Assembly: GCF_011170065.1 (NCBI RefSeq) | Contig: NZ_BLLH01000001.1 | Location: 248,001 to 312,000, forward strand | DNA: 64,000 bases | Direction of reading: 5' to 3' | Source of the DNA: Pseudolactococcus insecticola | Lineage (GTDB): Bacteria; Bacillota; Bacilli; Lactobacillales; Streptococcaceae | Part shown: positions 55,563 to 64,000 of the stretch, piece after piece | Layout of the letters: every line of letters starts with the position of its first letter | How positions within the stretch are numbered: the stretch's first letter is position 1 | Translations under genes and position numbers: made by a program | Notes under the pieces: model-generated | What the model was told of the DNA's origin: nothing | Database searches by the model: none | The model's input: the letters and a program-made list of their open reading frames with translations, nothing else

Positions 55563-57592
55563 TGGCAAATTATTTACTTGAAATCGGTCTGGAAGAAATG
55601 CCTGCACATCTTGTGAGCGCAGCATCGGCCCAATTAGAAAAGCGAGTGGCTGATTTTCTGGCTGAAAAACGTGTCAAGTTTGACACAATTGTCAAATACG
55701 CCACACCGCGCAGGTTAGCTGTACTAGTCAAGGGACTGTCTGACGCGTCAGAAGCAGTTGACGAAGAAGTCAAAGGTCCGTCAGAAAAGATAGCAAAAGA
55801 TGCTGACGGTAATTGGTCTAAGGCTATTCAAGGCTTCTCACGTGGACAAGGTGTGACACCTGACGACTTGGTCTTAAAAGGTGACTATTACTATGCCAAT
55901 AAACATATCTCAGGCGTTCCTACGTCTGAGATTCTGACGGCAATTGGTGATGATGTGATTGCAAAAATGCAATTTTCAACCTATATGAAATGGGCTAATA
56001 ATTCATTTTTGTTCGTCCGCCCAATCCAATGGTTGGTCAGCCTACTTGATGATGAAACAGTCAGCTTCAAGTTGCTTGATGTGACGAGTAATGCTATCAC
56101 ACGTGGTCACCGTTTTCTCTATGATGAGCCGATTGTGCTCAAAGATGCTTTAGACTATGAAGCTGCTTTAAATACTGCGTTTGTCATTGCTGATAGCGCA
56201 GCACGTAAGACGTTGATTGAGACACAAATCGCAGAAATTGCATCAACAAACAGCTGGGACATTTACCTAGAGCCTGGCTTACTTGAAGAAGTCAATAACT
56301 TAGTTGAGTATCCGACAGCATTTGTCGGGGACTTTGAGGCCAAGTATCTGGATGTACCCGAGGAAGTTTTAGTGACCAGTATGCGTGAGCATCAGCGTTA
56401 TTTTGAAGTGCGTGATTTATCTGGTAACTTGCAAAATCATTTTATCTCCGTCAGAAATGGTAATGCAGAACACATTGAAAATGTTGCCAAGGGCAATCAA
56501 AAAGTGCTGGTTGCGCGTCTAGAAGATGCTGAATTTTTCTGGCGTGAAGACCAAAAACTCAAAATTTCTGATCTGGTTGAAAAACTCAAAAAAGTGACCT
56601 TCCATGAAAAAATTGGCTCAGTTTATGAGCATATGGGGCGTGTCAAGATTATCGCTAAAAAACTACGTGACCATGCCATGTTACCACTCGCGTTTGACGA
56701 TAAACTGGACCGTGCAGCTGATATTTACAAGTTTGATTTGCTAACGGGAATGGTTGGCGAGTTTGACGAGTTGCAAGGAATTATGGGCGAGAAATATGCG
56801 CTGTTAGCTGGTGAAGATGCCGCTGTTGCAACAAGTATCCGTGAGCACTACATGCCCACATCAGCTGATGGTGATTTGCCTGAGACTGAGATTGGTGCGG
56901 TGCTTGCTGTTGCAGATAAGCTGGACACGATTTTGTCATTTTTCACTGTTGGCTTGATTCCAAGTGGCTCAAACGATCCCTATGCTTTGCGCCGTGCAAC
57001 TGCTGGCATTTTGCGGATTATTGACAATCAAAAATGGGCAATTTCACTTGAAACGATCATCAATGAACTTTATTCGTTGCGCCTGAACGGCTTCAAATAC
57101 GATCGTCGTGATGACGTGATCAGCTTCATCAATGGTCGTGTGGCAAAAATGCTCTCAGGCATTGCACGTCGCGATATTATCGACGCTGTGCTTGCGACGG
57201 AATCACTTGATGTCGCACGTCTGACGGAAAATGCGCAAGCACTTGACCACAAGACAGACGAGGCTGACTTCAAAACGTCAGTTGAAAATCTATCGCGTGT
57301 GTTCAATCTTGCAAGTAAGCTTGACGCTGCGCCCGTGATTGATGAAACACAGTTTGAAAATGCCTATGAAAAAGTTCTGTTTGATGCCAATCAAGCACTT
57401 GTTCTGACGGATAATGTGGTTGAAAATGTCGAAAAACTATTTGATCTCTCAACGCCGATAAGCAATTTCTTTGACAATACCATGGTGATGACGGATAATA
57501 GTGTTATCAAATACAATCGTTTGAGTTTACTTTCAGATATTGCATCAAAAGCGAGCAAAATTGCTGACTTTACGCTGATCAATACAAAGTAA
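55562..57592 (+). CDS. glyS: glycyl-tRNA synthetase beta subunit
   Basis: 676 residues, starting [18 protein letters not shown] as in the family. It provides tRNA recognition: the HD-like middle (SMREHQRYFEVRD, RLEDAEFFWREDQK) and the C-terminal anticodon region (SNDPYALRRATAGI) are visible. Full length, same operon as glyQ under the T-box. Confidence 0.97.
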   Translation: MANYLLEIGLEEMPAHLVSAASAQLEKRVADFLAEKRVKFDTIVKYATPRRLAVLVKGLSDASEAVDEEVKGPSEKIAKDADGNWSKAIQGFSRGQGVTPDDLVLKGDYYYANKHISGVPTSEILTAIGDDVIAKMQFSTYMKWANNSFLFVRPIQWLVSLLDDETVSFKLLDVTSNAITRGHRFLYDEPIVLKDALDYEAALNTAFVIADSAARKTLIETQIAEIASTNSWDIYLEPGLLEEVNNLVEYPTAFVGDFEAKYLDVPEEVLVTSMREHQRYFEVRDLSGNLQNHFISVRNGNAEHIENVAKGNQKVLVARLEDAEFFWREDQKLKISDLVEKLKKVTFHEKIGSVYEHMGRVKIIAKKLRDHAMLPLAFDDKLDRAADIYKFDLLTGMVGEFDELQGIMGEKYALLAGEDAAVATSIREHYMPTSADGDLPETEIGAVLAVADKLDTILSFFTVGLIPSGSNDPYALRRATAGILRIIDNQKWAISLETIINELYSLRLNGFKYDRRDDVISFINGRVAKMLSGIARRDIIDAVLATESLDVARLTENAQALDHKTDEADFKTSVENLSRVFNLASKLDAAPVIDETQFENAYEKVLFDANQALVLTDNVVENVEKLFDLSTPISNFFDNTMVMTDNSVIKYNRLSLLSDIASKASKIADFTLINTK

Positions 57593-57619
57593 TTCACGAC
57601 TAATAAAAAGAGGTATGAA

Positions 57620-57835
57620 ATGTTTGGACTTTACTATTATGATAATGGGCAACGTAACTTTGTTGTGATGAATGTGCCTATGGAAGCACTGATTTTGCCA
57701 CGGATTAAGATGTATCTTGACAATCATCAGATTGCTTATGGTGACATCAAAGAAATTTCACGCACTGACAATGAAGTGCGTTATAGTTTTGATGAGTCTG
57801 ATAATTTCTTCCTTCAAACATTTGAGGAAAAATAA
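57620..57835 (+). CDS. small protein of unknown function after glyS
   Basis: 71 residues (MFGLYYYDNGQRNFVVMNVP, then a helix and strand), after AAAAGAGGTATGAA. Cytosolic, acidic at the C-terminus. I do not recognise the family. Stop and next start are adjacent (TAAATG), so it is co-translated with the DUF896 gene. Confidence 0.7.
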   Translation: MFGLYYYDNGQRNFVVMNVPMEALILPRIKMYLDNHQIAYGDIKEISRTDNEVRYSFDESDNFFLQTFEEK

Positions 57836-58078
57836 ATGGTAACAGAAGTACAAATCGCAAGAATCAATGAACTTGCAAAAAAGAAGAAAACACAAGGTTT
57901 GACAGAAGCTGAAAAAGTCGAACAAGCTGAACTGCGTGCCGCTTACATTTCAGGCGTCAAATCTAGTCTGCGCCATCACGTGGAGTCAATCAAAGTGGTC
58001 GATCCTGACGGCAATGATATCACCCCAGAAAAGGCGAAGAAAGCCCAATATGAAAAAGGCTTACGGGACACACTATAA
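57836..58078 (+). CDS. DUF896 (YnzC-type) small protein
   Basis: 80 residues: [38 protein letters not shown] and [20 protein letters not shown] are characteristic of the DUF896 helical-hairpin family. Function unknown; widespread in Firmicutes. It ends the glyQS unit before a strong terminator. Confidence 0.9.
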   Translation: MVTEVQIARINELAKKKKTQGLTEAEKVEQAELRAAYISGVKSSLRHHVESIKVVDPDGNDITPEKAKKAQYEKGLRDTL

Positions 58079-58082
58079 TCAC

Positions 58083-58116
58083 AAAGGTTAGACATGAAAC
58101 GGTCTAACCTTTTTTT
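58083..58116 (+). terminator. terminator after the DUF896 gene
   Basis: AGGTTAGAC and GTCTAACCT form a perfect 9-bp stem with a loop of 8 and seven T. Confidence 0.92.
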
Positions 58117-58255
58117 GGTCACGTTTTCTGGTTGAACCTGTTTTCAAACGTACTTTGCGATAAATTATCAGTCTTTATCTGAAAATTCTGTTAAAAATAT
58201 GGTATAATTTAGCTATCGTCTAAAACGAAAATGACAATTTGAAAGGCAATTCCTC

Positions 58256-60241
58256 ATGACTTTTGACAACACTGACCAACTAGCGGTCAATACTATCCGC
58301 ACGCTTTCAATCGAAGCGATTCAAGCGGCAAATTCTGGACATCCAGGTCTCCCTATGGGTGCAGCACCAATGGCTTATGTGCTTTGGAGCAAGTTTTTAA
58401 ACGTCAACCCTTTAACACACCGTGATTGGTCAAACCGAGACCGTTTTATTTTATCAGCAGGTCATGGCTCATCAATGCTATATAGCTTGCTGCATCTTTC
58501 AGGTTATGATTTGACGATTGATGATCTTAAAAATTTCCGTCAATGGAACAGCAAAACTCCTGGTCACCCAGAAGTTGATTGGGTTGATGGCGTTGAAGCA
58601 ACGACTGGTCCACTTGGGCAAGGGATTGCAAATGCAGTCGGACTTGCCATGGCTGAGGCGCATCTCGCTGCAACTTATAATCGTCCTGGTTTTGACATCG
58701 TTGACCACTATACTTATGCGCTCAATGGGGATGGTGACTTGATGGAGGGCGTTTCACAAGAGGCAGCATCACTAGCCGCACAGCTTAAACTTGGCAAGTT
58801 GGTCCTGCTTTATGATAGCAATGACATCTCACTTGATGGGCCAACCTCAAAATCATTCCCAGATAATATCAAAATGCGTTTTGAGTCATACGGCTGGCAG
58901 CATATCCTTGTCAAAGACGGCAATGATCTAGAAGAAATCGAAGCGGCGATTATTCGTGCTAAGGCTGAAACAGATAAACCAACGATCATCGAAGTCAAGA
59001 CAATCATTGGTTTTGGTGCTGAAAAACAAGGCACATCAGCAGTTCACGGTGCCCCACTTGGTTCTGATGGTATTGCTTTTGCAAAAAAATCTTACGGTTG
59101 GGACTATCCTGACTTTACGGTGCCTGAGGAAGTTTCACAACGTTTCCTTGAAACGTTACGTGCACGCGGTGAAGCAATGGAACAAGTTTGGCGCGAGACG
59201 TTTGACGCCTACGCTAAAGCATATCCTGATCTCGCTAAGCAATATGCGGATGCCTTTAGTAATAAAACGCCTGAGCTTGATTTGCCTAAGTATGAGCTTG
59301 GCACAAGTGTCGCAAGCCGTGTCTCATCACAAGAAACCATTCAAAAACTCTCAGCTCAAATGCCAAATCTTTGGGGTGGCTCAGCTGACTTGTCAGCATC
59401 AAACAACACCATGGTAAAAGCTGAAACGGACTTTGAAGTTGGTAACTATGCTGGCCGTAATATCTGGTTTGGTGTGCGTGAGTTTGCCATGGCAGCAGCT
59501 ATGAACGGTATCGCTTTGCATGGCGGAACACGTGTCTATGGTGGGACATTCTTTGTCTTTTCAAACTATCTCTTGCCAGCGGTTCGGATGGCGGCGCTTC
59601 AAGAAGTGCCAACGGTCTATGTGCTCACGCATGATTCGATTGCTGTTGGTGAAGATGGTCCAACGCATGAGCCAGTTGAGCAACTTGCAAGTGTGCGCTC
59701 TATGCCAAACTTGAACGTTATCCGCCCAGCAGATGGCAATGAAGTGATTGCTGCATGGCGTCGTGCTGTGACTGAAACAAAACGTCCAACAGCCTTGATA
59801 TTGACACGTCAAAACTTGCCAGTGCTTGAAGGTACAGCAGAACTTGCTGAAGCAGGTGTTAATCAAGGCGCTTACATCATTTCCAAAGAAAAAGGTGAGC
59901 TTGATGGTATCATCATCGCCACAGGTAGTGAAGTGAAACTGGCACTTGATGCGCAAGCAGCACTTGAAAAATCAGGTAAGTTTGTCCGCGTCGTCTCAAT
60001 GCCAGCACAAAATATCTTTGATGAGCAGTCAGCAGCCTACAAAGAAGAAATTTTGCCAGTCAACGTCACAAAACGTCTTGTTATCGAAGCAGGAACAAGC
60101 TTTGGTTGGGGTAAATACATCGGTCTTGCAGGCAAAACACTCACCATCGACACTTGGGGGGCAAGCGCACCTGGCGATCGAATTTTCAAAGAATATGGCT
60201 TTACAGTTGAAAATGCCGTTAAGCTTTATAACGAATTGTAA
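58256..60241 (+). CDS. tkt: transketolase
   Basis: 661 residues after GAAAGGCAATTCCTC, under a TATAAT at about 58202. Thiamine-diphosphate-dependent transfer of two-carbon units in the pentose phosphate route. Motifs: [48 protein letters not shown], the cofactor site [17 protein letters not shown] and, in the second domain, [19 protein letters not shown] and [21 protein letters not shown]. It supplies erythrose 4-phosphate to the aromatic pathway whose later steps are also in this window. Confidence 0.97.
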   Translation: MTFDNTDQLAVNTIRTLSIEAIQAANSGHPGLPMGAAPMAYVLWSKFLNVNPLTHRDWSNRDRFILSAGHGSSMLYSLLHLSGYDLTIDDLKNFRQWNSKTPGHPEVDWVDGVEATTGPLGQGIANAVGLAMAEAHLAATYNRPGFDIVDHYTYALNGDGDLMEGVSQEAASLAAQLKLGKLVLLYDSNDISLDGPTSKSFPDNIKMRFESYGWQHILVKDGNDLEEIEAAIIRAKAETDKPTIIEVKTIIGFGAEKQGTSAVHGAPLGSDGIAFAKKSYGWDYPDFTVPEEVSQRFLETLRARGEAMEQVWRETFDAYAKAYPDLAKQYADAFSNKTPELDLPKYELGTSVASRVSSQETIQKLSAQMPNLWGGSADLSASNNTMVKAETDFEVGNYAGRNIWFGVREFAMAAAMNGIALHGGTRVYGGTFFVFSNYLLPAVRMAALQEVPTVYVLTHDSIAVGEDGPTHEPVEQLASVRSMPNLNVIRPADGNEVIAAWRRAVTETKRPTALILTRQNLPVLEGTAELAEAGVNQGAYIISKEKGELDGIIIATGSEVKLALDAQAALEKSGKFVRVVSMPAQNIFDEQSAAYKEEILPVNVTKRLVIEAGTSFGWGKYIGLAGKTLTIDTWGASAPGDRIFKEYGFTVENAVKLYNEL

Positions 60242-60291
60242 TAAGCCAAAACGTCAGATATTTTACCCTTCCAATCTCCAAAAATCTATGT

Positions 60292-60297
60292 TATAAT
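60292..60297 (+). promoter_or_regulatory. -10 of the unidentified RNA gene
   Basis: TATAAT preceded by TGT makes an extended -10 (TGnTATAAT). The -35 is weak. Start of transcription is expected near 60304. Confidence 0.6.
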
Positions 60298-60303
60298 TAA
60301 GGC

Positions 60304-60480
60304 ATGCGATGAGTCGATTTGGTACGCAAGTACCTTATTTACGCTAAGAGGTTCGGGGCTTAGCCCGTCAAGGATTGATGGAATCTTGTCTAGGAATGTG
60401 AACCTCCTAGGCACGGCTGTTTGTAAAAACAGTTGCTTACAAAAAGTTCCTTATCATTTGTGATAAGGGGCTTTTTTTTT
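60304..60480 (+). ncRNA. unidentified structured RNA with own promoter and terminator
   Basis: About 177 nt that folds well by eye: GGTAC-GCAA-GTACC, GGGC-TTA-GCCC, CAAG(G)ATT/AATCTTG, a long-range GAGGTTC/GAACCTC pair, CTGTTT/AAACAG, and a final 13-bp terminator stem (AAGTTCCTTATCA / TGATAAGGGGCTT with G-U pairs) and a long T run. It has its own extended -10 and asd has a separate promoter (TATAAT about 60496), so it is probably an independent RNA. It lacks T-box and lysine aptamer signatures. A 6S-like RNA is one possibility; not proven. Confidence 0.6.
60441..60480 (+). terminator. terminator of the unidentified RNA
   Basis: CCTTATCA-TTTG-TGATAAGG forms the core, extended by AAGTT/GGCTT, followed by ten T. 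Confidence 0.93.
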
Positions 60481-60511
60481 TCTAAAAATAGTAGTATAAT
60501 GGTTTTATTGA

Positions 60512-60526
60512 AATTTTCAAAAAATT
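60512..60526 (+). promoter_or_regulatory. CodY-like box before asd
   Basis: AATTTTCAAAAAATT matches 14 of 15 positions of AATTTTCWGAAAATT and lies just after the TATAAT at about 60494-60499, over the likely start of transcription. Confidence 0.55.
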
Positions 60527-60554
60527 GAAACTAAATTATCTTTAGAGGTGGAAT

Positions 60555-61640
60555 ATGTCAGAAAAAAACTATACTGTTGCTGTTGTGGGCGCTACTGGTG
60601 CTGTCGGAACGCGTATGATTCAAATGCTTGAAGAATCGACATTACCCATCAAGCAAATCCGCTTGTTTGCAACTTATCGCTCAGCTGGTAAAATTTTGAA
60701 ATTTAAAGGTCAAGATGTTGTCGTTGAAGAAACAACGGAAGATTCTTTTGACGGGATTGACATTGCCCTATTTTCAGCTGGTGGCGGTGTATCTGCCAAG
60801 TTTGCACCTTATGCGGTGAAAGCTGGCGCTGTGGTTGTTGATAATACGTCTCATTTCCGGATGAATGCTGATGTGCCACTTGTCGTGCCTGAGGTTAATG
60901 CTCACGCGCTTGATGCTCACAACGGGATTATTGCGTGTCCAAACTGTTCAACCATTCAAATGATGGTGGCACTTGAACCTGTGCGTAAGCAATATGGTCT
61001 GGATCGTATCATCGTATCGACTTATCAAGCCGTATCCGGTGCTGGTGCAAAAGCAATCGCTGAGGCTGAGCGCGAAATCGCTGAGGTCATCAATGATAAA
61101 GTAGACCCTAAAGATGTCCATGCCGATATTTTACCTGCTGGTGGCGACAAAAAACACTATCCAATCGCCTTTAACGCCTTGGCGCAAATCGATGTGTTTA
61201 CAGATAATGACTACACCTATGAAGAAATGAAGATGACGAATGAAACCAAAAAAATCATGGAAGATGATAGCATCAAGGTTTCAGCTACTTGTGTGCGTGT
61301 ACCAGTAATCCTTGCCCACTCTGAGTCAGTCTATATCGAAACAAAAGAACTTGCGCCGATTGACGGTGTCAAGGCTGCTATCTCTGCCTTTCCTGGGGCT
61401 ATTTTGGAAGATGATCCCTCTCAACAAATCTATCCACAAGCTGTCAATGCTGCGGGACGTCGTGAAACATTTGTTGGTCGTATCCGTCGCGATTTAGACG
61501 CTGAAAAAGGGATTCATATGTGGGTTGTTTCTGATAACCTTCTCAAAGGTGCCGCATGGAACTCTGTTCAAATTGCAGAATCACTTCATGAACGTGATCT
61601 CGTTCATCCAACGGCTGACTTGAAATTTGAGTTGAAATAA
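60555..61640 (+). CDS. asd: aspartate-semialdehyde dehydrogenase
   Basis: 361 residues after TTAGAGGTGGAAT. It reduces aspartyl phosphate to aspartate semialdehyde, the branch point to lysine, threonine and methionine. [16 protein letters not shown] binds NADP; the catalytic Cys is in [10 protein letters not shown], with [22 protein letters not shown] and [14 protein letters not shown] CodY-like box precedes it. dapA follows under separate riboswitch control. Confidence 0.97.
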   Translation: MSEKNYTVAVVGATGAVGTRMIQMLEESTLPIKQIRLFATYRSAGKILKFKGQDVVVEETTEDSFDGIDIALFSAGGGVSAKFAPYAVKAGAVVVDNTSHFRMNADVPLVVPEVNAHALDAHNGIIACPNCSTIQMMVALEPVRKQYGLDRIIVSTYQAVSGAGAKAIAEAEREIAEVINDKVDPKDVHADILPAGGDKKHYPIAFNALAQIDVFTDNDYTYEEMKMTNETKKIMEDDSIKVSATCVRVPVILAHSESVYIETKELAPIDGVKAAISAFPGAILEDDPSQQIYPQAVNAAGRRETFVGRIRRDLDAEKGIHMWVVSDNLLKGAAWNSVQIAESLHERDLVHPTADLKFELK

Positions 61641-61642
61641 GC

Positions 61643-61648
61643 TATAAT
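61643..61648 (+). promoter_or_regulatory. -10 of the dapA riboswitch transcript
   Basis: TATAAT two nt after the asd stop, about 20 nt before the aptamer begins. Confidence 0.6.
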
Positions 61649-61664
61649 TGAGTAAAATTAAATA

Positions 61665-61905
61665 TTAGAGGTCGCAAAGGCGAAGAATCTTGAGTGGAGC
61701 TGTGAGGGCGTTGATGCGAAGAGGCGGCGTCCTTTGCCGAAGGAGCTAGTGTGCTCATAACGCTAGCTTTTGGGCTGACTGGTTAAATCCGTCAGACTGT
61801 CTTTTGGTGGAAATTGCTTATCAGTTGTCATCAAAAGGTGAGCTAATCAAATCAAACATTTGACTAACTTGCAGCCTCTTTTACTGAGAGGCTGTTTTTT
61901 TGTAA
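61665..61905 (+). promoter_or_regulatory. lysine riboswitch (L box) with terminator
   Basis: The aptamer begins AGAGGTCGCAAAGGCGAAG and contains GAGTGGAGCTGTGAGGG, the CGGCGTCCTTTGCCGAAGG helix and GGGCTGACTGGTTAAAT..CAGACTGTC, all L-box hallmarks. The expression platform ends in a terminator, CAGCCTCT / AGAGGCTG with seven T (61872-61901). Lysine should cause early termination and lower dapA expression. Confidence 0.93.
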
Positions 61906-61929
61906 AAATGGTCAAGAAAGTAGGAAGAA

Positions 61930-62811
61930 ATGTCTATCGAACAACTAAAACAAGCGAAAATCATCACAGCGCTAGTCACACCCTTTAAGGAAAATGGCGA
62001 TATTAACTTTGAGGCGCTGCCAAAATTAATTGAGTACTTACTGGCGCATCATACAGATGGTCTGATTTTGGCTGGAACAACGGGTGAATCGCCAACTTTA
62101 ACGCATGATGAAGAGTTGGACTTATTTGCGGCGGTGCAAAAAATAGTGGCGGGCAGAGTACCTTTGATTGCAGGCGTTGGGACAAATGACACGCGCGACT
62201 CGATTGTGTTTACAAAAGAAGTGGCAGAGTTTGGTGGTTTTGCGGCTGGTCTTGCTGTTGTGCCTTACTACAATAAACCGAGTCAGGAAGGTCTATTTCA
62301 ACATTTTACAGCGATTGCAGATAGCAGTGATCTGCCGATTATTTTATACAATGTCCCTGGTCGTACGGTGGCGCAACTAACGCCTGAGACGAGTTTGCGA
62401 CTTGCGACGCATCCAAATATCATCGCAATCAAAGAGTGCACGGGTGTTGAAAACTTAACTTATTTGATTGAGCATGCTCCTGATGACTTTTTAGTCTATA
62501 CTGGCGAGGATGGGCAAGCCTTTCATGCCAAGGCTCTAGGAGCACAAGGCGTGATTTCTGTTGCAGCGCATACAAATGGTGATGACTTTTATAATATGTT
62601 TGACAAGCTAGATCACGGTGATGTCAAAGGCGCTGCTGCGATTCAACGTCAACTTTTGCCGAAGATCGATGCGCTTTTTTCAATCCCTAGTCCAGCCCCT
62701 GTTAAAGCTGTTTTAAACGATTTGGGATTTGAAGTGGGTCCGTTAAGGTTGCCACTTGTGGCTGCGACTTCTGACGAAGCTGCAAGCATTATCAAAATTG
62801 TTGGTGATTAA
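61930..62811 (+). CDS. dapA: 4-hydroxy-tetrahydrodipicolinate synthase
   Basis: 293 residues, first step of the lysine branch, condensing aspartate semialdehyde and pyruvate. [28 protein letters not shown], the Tyr of LYNVPGRT and the Schiff-base Lys in [10 protein letters not shown] are present. The ribosome site AAGTAGGAAGAA lies just after the riboswitch terminator. Confidence 0.97.
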   Translation: MSIEQLKQAKIITALVTPFKENGDINFEALPKLIEYLLAHHTDGLILAGTTGESPTLTHDEELDLFAAVQKIVAGRVPLIAGVGTNDTRDSIVFTKEVAEFGGFAAGLAVVPYYNKPSQEGLFQHFTAIADSSDLPIILYNVPGRTVAQLTPETSLRLATHPNIIAIKECTGVENLTYLIEHAPDDFLVYTGEDGQAFHAKALGAQGVISVAAHTNGDDFYNMFDKLDHGDVKGAAAIQRQLLPKIDALFSIPSPAPVKAVLNDLGFEVGPLRLPLVAATSDEAASIIKIVGD

Positions 62812-62956
62812 AATCAAGTCTAAAGAGATATTTGCGGAAATCGCTGAATCATGATATACTTGAGATAAGTGTAACGTACAAGATAAGTCGGAGCTGCACA
62901 GTTCCGGCTTTTGAATTGGCAAAGAATGAACGAAAGTATATGGAGATAGAGCAAGT

Positions 62957-64000
62957 ATGAGTAATGTAAAAATTGCGGCGCTGGGTGGCGTGCGTGAGTT
63001 TGGTAAGAATATGTATGTTGTCGAGGTTGACGATGTTATTTTTGTGATGGATGCGGGGCTTAAATATCCTGAAACTGAGATGCTGGGTGTGGATTTTGTC
63101 ATTCCTGATATGTCCTATCTGCTTGAAAATGCGGATCGTGTGGCGGGCGTCTTTGTAACACATGGCCATCCAGACTCAATCGGTGCATTACCTTATCTGC
63201 TCTCTGAAGTAGAAGTGCCTGTTTTTGGGAGTCAGTTGACAGTTGAGCTTGCCAAAATCAATGTGAAGAACTTTGACGGTAGCAAGAAATTTGATGATTT
63301 CCATGTGGTTGATGAGACGACTGAGATTGATTTTGGAACGGCTGTTATTTCTTTCTTTTCAACGACGCATACCATCCCTGAAAGTCTGGGTGTTGTTGTA
63401 GGGACGCCTGACGGCAATGTAGTCTATACGGGTGATTTCAAGTTTGATCCTGCTGTTGGCAAAGGTTACAAGACGAATATCAGTCGTCTGGCTGAGATTG
63501 GTACGCAAGGCGTCCTTGCGCTCATGAGTGATTCGGCAAATGCGCTGTCAAGCATCCAGTCAGCAAGTGAATCAGAGGTTTCTGATAAGATTTTTGATAC
63601 GATTGCTGACTGGGAAGGGCGCGTGATTATCGCGTCTGCTGCAGGCAATTTAGCACGGATTCAGCAGGTGATTGACTCAGCTATCAAGGTTGGGCGTCAT
63701 GTTGCCTTTACGGGTCATGATATGGATCGTATTGTCAAAACGGCGAGTGACCTAGGCAAACTGCGCATCGATGATGATAAGATGATCATCAGGCCTGAAG
63801 AGATCAAGAATTTCGAAGATCATGAGCTTTTGATTCTGGAAACTGGTCGGATGGGTGAGCCACTCAAATCCTTGGGTGACATGGCAAAAGGACGCCATCG
63901 TACAGTTAAAATCAAGGATGGCGATCTGGTTTATACGGTAACGAGTCCAACAGTTTCATATGAAACGATTGTGGCAAAAACTGAGAACATTGTGTATCGT
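62957..64000 (+). CDS. rnjB: ribonuclease J2, 3' partial
   Basis: The frame from ATG 62957 (TATGGAGATAGAGCAAGT) is open to the window end, 348 codons. It is a beta-CASP metallo-beta-lactamase RNase. The metal motif reads THGHPDSIGALPYLL: the second His-Asp-His half of J1 (HEDHIGG) is altered, as is usual for RNase J2 of streptococci and lactococci. J2 partners J1 in mRNA turnover and probably has little activity alone. VYTGDFKFD and AFTGHDMDRIVKTA follow. Confidence 0.9.
   Translation, partial: MSNVKIAALGGVREFGKNMYVVEVDDVIFVMDAGLKYPETEMLGVDFVIPDMSYLLENADRVAGVFVTHGHPDSIGALPYLLSEVEVPVFGSQLTVELAKINVKNFDGSKKFDDFHVVDETTEIDFGTAVISFFSTTHTIPESLGVVVGTPDGNVVYTGDFKFDPAVGKGYKTNISRLAEIGTQGVLALMSDSANALSSIQSASESEVSDKIFDTIADWEGRVIIASAAGNLARIQQVIDSAIKVGRHVAFTGHDMDRIVKTASDLGKLRIDDDKMIIRPEEIKNFEDHELLILETGRMGEPLKSLGDMAKGRHRTVKIKDGDLVYTVTSPTVSYETIVAKTENIVYR

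Noticed and set aside
60304-60480. Riboswitch controlling asd (lysine or T-box)
   Set aside because: The conserved bases of both classes are absent, while the L box is clearly present before dapA; asd also has a later promoter.
62860-62940. Riboswitch before rnjB
   Set aside because: There is one modest hairpin (AAGTCGGA / TTCCGGCTT) but no recognisable aptamer and no strong T run.

Overview
This window looks like a chromosome segment of a low-GC Streptococcaceae bacterium, most likely Lactococcus or a close relative. The reasons are a bmpA-nupABC nucleoside transporter, purine genes behind a PurR-type box placed as in Lactococcus lactis, a GGC-specifier glycyl T-box, a lysine riboswitch on dapA, an RNase J2-type rnjB, and a Streptococcus-type II-A CRISPR locus. 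The genus is an inference.

Positions 1-13387 hold the late part of a siphophage-like prophage, all on the + strand: tail tube protein with a probable +1 frameshift extension, connectors, tail chaperones joined by a classical -1 frameshift, tape measure, large baseplate proteins, a tiny metzincin-like protein, holin and amidase endolysin. Positions 13425-17482 hold a second phage-type block driven by a consensus promoter that contains a 20-bp palindrome: two unknown genes, an SNF2-type helicase, an IbrA-like PAPS-reductase-family protein, an IbrB-like ParB protein and a small phage protein.

This block runs straight into a type II-A CRISPR-cas locus (17485-24455). cas9 is broken: its start codon and most of RuvC-I are gone at the junction, and one A is missing from a homopolymer just after it. 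cas1, cas2, csn2 and a 4-repeat array are intact. No tracrRNA is visible, so the system is probably inactive or depends on something outside the window.

From 24660 on the window is mostly core chromosome: a TetR regulator divergent from a 1430-residue acyl-CoA dehydratase activase-like protein; a secreted protein with repeats of the RLYNPNxGxHFYT type; a ferredoxin-NADP reductase-like flavoprotein; the aromatic operon (aroE, aroB, aroC, tyrA, aroA); tRNA-Gln; a signal peptidase homologue lacking both catalytic residues; nucleoside salvage (pdp, deoC, cdd) and uptake (bmpA, nupABC); dprA; a TetR/tandem short-chain dehydrogenase cluster; purDEKB; glyQS; tkt; an unidentified structured RNA; asd; lysine-riboswitch-controlled dapA; and a 3'-truncated rnjB. 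Several sites of control are legible: two PurBoxes, CodY-like boxes, two apparently leaderless promoters (aroE and the DUF2969 gene), and TetR operators.
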